From assembly GCA_002787075.1 (NCBI GenBank), contig PCVT01000016.1, positions 1,780 to 10,100 of the forward strand: a stretch of 8,321 bases of DNA, in the 5' to 3' direction. Within the stretch, counting starts at the first letter, position 1. Each line of letters begins with the position of its first letter. A model generated the notes under the pieces. The model worked only from the letters and a program-made list of their open reading frames with translations. It searched no databases and was not told the origin of the DNA. The translations under genes were made by a program, and so were the position numbers. This stretch comes from Parcubacteria group bacterium CG11_big_fil_rev_8_21_14_0_20_41_14. GTDB taxonomy: Bacteria; Patescibacteriota; Patescibacteriia; UBA2169. This document shows positions 6,433 through 8,321 of the stretch, in pieces.

Positions 6433-6470
6433 AAAAATACTCTATCACAATGATAGAGTATTTTTTGGTG
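6428..6470 (+). terminator. Perfect 20-bp palindromic terminator after tRNA-Lys
   Basis: The arms 6428-6447 and 6451-6470 are perfectly complementary around the 3-base loop CAA. The inner stem TACTCTATCA/TGATAGAGTA is followed by six T residues, giving a rho-independent terminator for the plus strand. The matching A run upstream makes it usable in both directions, so it could also stop minus-strand transcription from the mazG side. The outermost base pairs use the CACCA end of tRNA-Lys. Confidence 0.85.
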
Positions 6471-6763
6471 TATCTATACAACCACGCTCGAACCTATTTT
6501 AGCAAAAATTCCTGAAAAAATCCAACTCGCTCCGCCCCGCCGCCGTGCCGCTCACACGGCACTGCCTCGCAGAAAAATTGCTTTTCCTTTAAAAGAAAAA
6601 AATCGGCGCGTGCAAAATCAAAAAATGATAAGGCAATTTTTCTGCTCGGTTCTGTTCTGACGAACAAGGCGGCGGGGCTACGCTTGCGGCTCGCGGGCAA
6701 AAATTTTCCTCCTCAAACTCCCCAATTTTTGCCTACGAGCCGAACAAACGAAGCAAGAACGCG
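6471..6763. repeat. Gene-free mosaic of nested inverted repeats
   Basis: No credible gene lies here; short open frames cross the repeats and show no recognisable family. GCCCCGCCGCC (6534-6544) is complementary to 6668-6678, and GCAGAAAAATTGC (6569-6581) to 6633-6645. The gaps between inner and outer arms are nearly equal (24 and 22 bases), so 6534-6678 is one large imperfect palindrome. A second hairpin uses CGGCTCG (6687-6693) and GGCAAAAATT (6696-6705) against 6724-6733 and 6736-6742. Smaller stems are GTGCCG/CGGCAC (6545-6562) and TGTTC/GAACA (6653-6666). GCAAAAATT also occurs at 6502-6510. It may end transcription of the converging tRNA and mazG units, but no U-tract terminator for mazG was found. 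Confidence 0.7.
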
Positions 6764-7159
6764 TTATGGTTTTTTGGAGCGGCGGGCTGAATTTTTAATT
6801 TTCCAATACTTTGGATCGGCGCCGGAGCCAGATTCTTCTTTTGCGTTCTTTCGCATAAGTTCCGCGGGGTATTTTCTTCTCACTTGTTCCAATTTAGCCA
6901 TCACTATTTTTTCAACGTCAAGATGTAGCAGTATTGCCATCTCAATGGCGTATATAAATACATCAGCCAACTCTTTTTTAATATCCTCTATTCTTTGAGC
7001 ATCGCGCTTTGTTTCTTCAATATCTAAGCTTGTCCACTGAAAAACTTCCAAAAGCTCTGCCGCTTCAATGGATATGGACTTTGCTAAATCAGAAGGACGG
7101 AGTTTATCCCAACCCCGCTCAACAAGAAATCTTTTAATTTCGGATTCAATATTTTTCAT
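6764..7159 (-). CDS. MazG-like nucleotide pyrophosphohydrolase
   Basis: A small all-alpha NTP pyrophosphatase of the MazG/RS21-C6 (dCTPase) type, hydrolysing (d)NTPs to (d)NMP and pyrophosphate and so cleaning or balancing the nucleotide pool. The 131 residues show the four Mg2+-binding carboxylates: E32-x-x-E35 in SIEAAELLEVFQW and E63-x-x-D66 in KKELADVFIYAIEMA. The family region ends near RRKYPAELMRKNAK (about 106). The remaining 25 residues, including ADPKYW (114-119), are an unusual basic tail. The ATG at 7159 lies about 8 bases after the predicted transcription start, with only a weak GAG upstream. It is convergent with the tRNA pair and appears to be transcribed on its own, downstream of the kinase operon's terminator. 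Confidence 0.88.
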   Translation of the reverse strand: MKNIESEIKRFLVERGWDKLRPSDLAKSISIEAAELLEVFQWTSLDIEETKRDAQRIEDIKKELADVFIYAIEMAILLHLDVEKIVMAKLEQVRRKYPAELMRKNAKEESGSGADPKYWKIKNSARRSKKP

Positions 7160-7173
7160 AAAATCTCAATTTC

Positions 7174-7182
7174 ATTATACCA
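7174..7182 (-). promoter_or_regulatory. Extended -10 promoter of the mazG-like gene
   Basis: On the minus strand this reads TGGTATAAT, the same core as the argS, carboxypeptidase and pilT promoters. The transcript should start near 7167, about 8 bases before the ATG at 7159. An AGTTTTC-T-GAAAACT inverted repeat (7182-7196) lies directly upstream over the spacer; it might be an operator or chance. Confidence 0.6.
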
Positions 7183-7200
7183 GTTTTCTGAAAACTTTGG

Positions 7201-7250
7201 AATAGAAAATGCCTCTGCGATTTTCCTTTATAGGATGAATCGCAGAGGCC
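7201..7250 (-). terminator. Rho-independent terminator of the ASCH-kinase operon
   Basis: A 12-bp perfect stem (7211-7222 with 7238-7249) is extended by an inner TCCT/AGGA stem (7224-7227, 7232-7235). Read on the minus strand it is followed by ATTTTCTATT, a modest U tract. It lies about 20 bases after the kinase stop codon (7270-7272) and separates that operon from the mazG promoter. Confidence 0.75.
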
Positions 7251-7269
7251 GAAGTTGCTGACACTCTTA

Positions 7270-7806
7270 TCATTGCTGTTGCTTGATAAGAGCATCGAGT
7301 TGTGCCAGGAAATCGTCTGCCAAATCTCCCGGCCGAAAGAACAGGTTGGCTGACGCCTCAAGTTCCGAAACGTACTGTTCCGTCTCATGAGAAAGAGTCT
7401 CGCGCGCGTCGTTTTCGTCTAGCTGATCGCGAGTCATGAGTCGCGCAAGCTGCGTCCCCAGATCGCATACGCAGTAAACGAGAACGCCACGAGGAAATAA
7501 CCCAACGAGACGAATATAAATCGTCCCGTGCCTTAGGCCGTCAACGATGAGCGGACCATTCCACTGAATCTGCGGCGAATGCTCGATTGACCATCGCAAA
7601 AACCCATCGTAGCCAAGTTGATCGATGAGTTCTTGTCCAATGCGCTGCAGACTTTCGCGTGTCACTGGTATGTCGCTTCTGACTAGATGGTCTTTGAGAA
7701 TCCCGCCGAAAGAAATCAACGGATAGCCGGTGTGCTCCGCAATTTTCTTCGCGAGCGTTGACTTACCGCTACAAATTTTGCCCGCGACATATATCTTAGT
7801 GTCCAA
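7270..7806 (-). CDS. P-loop nucleotide kinase-like protein (dNMP kinase / dephospho-CoA kinase superfamily)
   Basis: A 178-residue cytoplasmic P-loop NTPase. Walker A is GKICSGKST (9-17). SFGGILKDHL (32-41) sits where NMP-type kinases bind their acceptor, VDGLRH (88-93) resembles the DG(I/V)R strand of dNMP-kinase and UPF0200-like ATPases, and R122/R126 in RLMTRDQLDE look like lid arginines. The superfamily is clear; the substrate (nucleotide, coenzyme or other) is not. The start is TTG at 7806, chosen because a strong GGAGGCT sits 4 bases upstream and no ATG or GTG fits. It follows the ASCH gene by 12 bases in the same operon and ends at a terminator. Base composition here (53-55% G+C in two hand-counted 60-base lines) exceeds that of the pilT or carboxypeptidase genes (about 37% in one line each). 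Confidence 0.82.
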   Translation of the reverse strand: MDTKIYVAGKICSGKSTLAKKIAEHTGYPLISFGGILKDHLVRSDIPVTRESLQRIGQELIDQLGYDGFLRWSIEHSPQIQWNGPLIVDGLRHGTIYIRLVGLFPRGVLVYCVCDLGTQLARLMTRDQLDENDARETLSHETEQYVSELEASANLFFRPGDLADDFLAQLDALIKQQQ

Positions 7807-7810
7807 TGTG

Positions 7811-7817
7811 AGCCTCC
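7811..7817 (-). promoter_or_regulatory. Shine-Dalgarno that fixes the TTG start of the kinase gene
   Basis: GGAGGCT, part of GAAGGAGGCT on the minus strand, lies 4 bases before TTG at 7806 (6 bases from GGAGG). It begins right after the ASCH stop codon. It is identical to the GGAGGCT before the ASCH gene, whereas genes on the left side of the window have no such site. Confidence 0.75.
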
Positions 7818-7818
7818 T

Positions 7819-8247
7819 TCAAGCTGTGGCGTTGATTGGTTTATCGAGCACCACCCATCCCCGACGATCTTTCTTTGGAAATGGAAATGGTTGCTTGAAA
7901 CGAGTTGGTTGGGCGACGTGCATCAAGGTTGCGTACTTGGACGCACGCCGCCTCTGCCAGTACTGCGGATCGGCATCGACGCAAAGAGATTCGCTGTAAC
8001 GCGCTTCAAGCTCTTTGAGTTTCTCCTCTGTGAGATTCTCAAAACTCTCCATTTTCGCCACAACAAATGATCCTCTGACCAAGCCGCCGCTTTCTTTCAT
8101 AAGCACCATGTCACCTTCTTCTATCACTCCAAAGGGGGCACAGCGCACTTTGCTGAAACGCCCCTCAATAGTTTTCCTCCCTTCCAAGATGAGATCGAGG
8201 AAAGGAGAGTTGAAGATGGCCAAGTGTTGTTTTTGTCGTTTTTCCAT
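7819..8247 (-). CDS. ASCH-domain (PUA-like) protein
   Basis: A 142-residue protein with an ASCH fold, a PUA-related beta-barrel usually linked to RNA binding or to modified-nucleoside hydrolysis. The signature GRKTIEGRF (23-31) and the barrel segment EEGDMVLMKESGG (43-55) followed by GSFVV (59-63) fit the family; the C-terminal RRGWVVL (about 128-134) closes the barrel. ADPQYW (92-97) and the following basic RRR are also conspicuous. The ATG at 8247 has GGAGGCT 6 bases upstream. It lies between a truncated upstream gene (4-base gap) and the kinase (12-base gap), a tight operon. The exact substrate is not predictable; activity like the N4-acetylcytidine amidohydrolase YqfB is possible but unproven. 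Confidence 0.83.
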   Translation of the reverse strand: MEKRQKQHLAIFNSPFLDLILEGRKTIEGRFSKVRCAPFGVIEEGDMVLMKESGGLVRGSFVVAKMESFENLTEEKLKELEARYSESLCVDADPQYWQRRRASKYATLMHVAQPTRFKQPFPFPKKDRRGWVVLDKPINATA

Positions 8248-8251
8248 ATGT

Positions 8252-8321
8252 TTAGCCTCCGAGATGGGATTGAAGCTCTCGCCAGACTACCTCAACCGCC
8301 GGCTTTTCTAATTCAGGGATT
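8252..8321 (-). CDS. C-terminal fragment of an unidentified protein
   Basis: One minus-strand frame is open from the window edge to a TAA at 8254-8252. It encodes 22 residues beginning IPELEKPAVEVVW and ending SHLGG. The fragment is too short to recognise. Support for it being coding: it is the first gene of the tight ASCH-kinase operon by position, its stop is 4 bases before the ASCH ATG, and its last codons (GGA GGC) double as the ASCH ribosome-binding site. Confidence 0.55.
   Translation of the reverse strand, partial: IPELEKPAVEVVWRELQSHLGG
8254..8260 (-). promoter_or_regulatory. Shine-Dalgarno of the ASCH gene, inside the upstream reading frame
   Basis: GGAGGCT on the minus strand, 6 bases before the ATG at 8247. 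It overlaps the last two sense codons and first stop base of the upstream frame, which suggests translational coupling. Confidence 0.7.

Noticed and set aside
6428..6470. tRNA-Lys 3' end as an integrase attachment site
   Set aside because: The only repeated piece is the short CACCA complement within a terminator; no integrase gene or distant direct repeat of the tRNA end is present in the window.
6494..6700. 68-codon minus-strand open frame in the repeat region
   Set aside because: It runs through both arms of the nested palindromes, shows no family resemblance and has no convincing ribosome-binding site.
6684..6998. 104-codon plus-strand open frame
   Set aside because: It is antisense to the well-supported MazG-like gene and starts within the repeat mosaic.
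7266..7290. CTTATCA/TGATAAG inverted repeat at the kinase stop codon
   Set aside because: Seven pairs around an 11-base loop inside coding sequence with no U tract; the stronger hairpin at 7211-7249 explains termination.

Overview
The window reads as a chromosomal segment of a Candidate Phyla Radiation (Patescibacteria) bacterium, probably Parcubacteria-like. This is inferred from the gene set (a D,D-carboxypeptidase and an FG-GAP/L,D-transpeptidase side by side, a lone PilT followed by a cNMP-GAF protein), from A/T-rich genes that mostly lack Shine-Dalgarno sequences, and from intergenic palindromic repeats of the CCAAATGACAAA...TTTTGGCATT type that I associate with this group. No in-frame TGA is seen inside any gene, so the UGA=Gly code of Gracilibacteria/Absconditabacteria is not suggested. 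I cannot place it more finely.

Layout. 1-1614 (minus) is most of argS, cut at its C-terminus by the window edge. A compact divergent promoter region (about 1615-1686) separates it from a plus-strand block. That block holds a secreted D,D-carboxypeptidase (1687-2988), a secreted FG-GAP plus L,D-transpeptidase protein (3003-4139), pilT (4161-5228) and a cNMP-binding/GAF protein (5232-6173). Next come tRNA-Arg(UCG) and tRNA-Lys(CUU), which share a promoter and end in a perfect palindromic terminator. The stretch 6471-6763 has no credible gene and is a mosaic of nested inverted repeats. The rest is on the minus strand: a MazG-like pyrophosphohydrolase (6764-7159), then a more G+C-rich unit (about 7201-8321) read as [unknown C-terminus] - ASCH-domain protein - P-loop kinase - terminator.

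How the parts fit. The first two plus-strand genes are cell-wall remodelling enzymes exported by N-terminal hydrophobic segments. PilT is the type IV pilus retraction motor, and the cNMP-GAF protein 3 bases behind it is a plausible sensor or partner. The minus-strand cluster looks like nucleotide or RNA housekeeping (NTP pyrophosphatase, kinase, PUA-like ASCH protein).

Most worth a second look: (i) in both wall enzymes the start codon and signal sequence are encoded by a dispersed imperfect inverted repeat, one arm giving the Lys/Gln/Asn n-region and the other the hydrophobic core; (ii) a shared extended -10 promoter (TATGGTATAAT-like) sits so close to the argS and pilT start codons that both mRNAs should be leaderless or nearly so; (iii) base composition and ribosome-binding style change abruptly near 7200, suggesting transfer or a contig join. 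I found no clear new multi-gene system such as a defence island, CRISPR array or retron.
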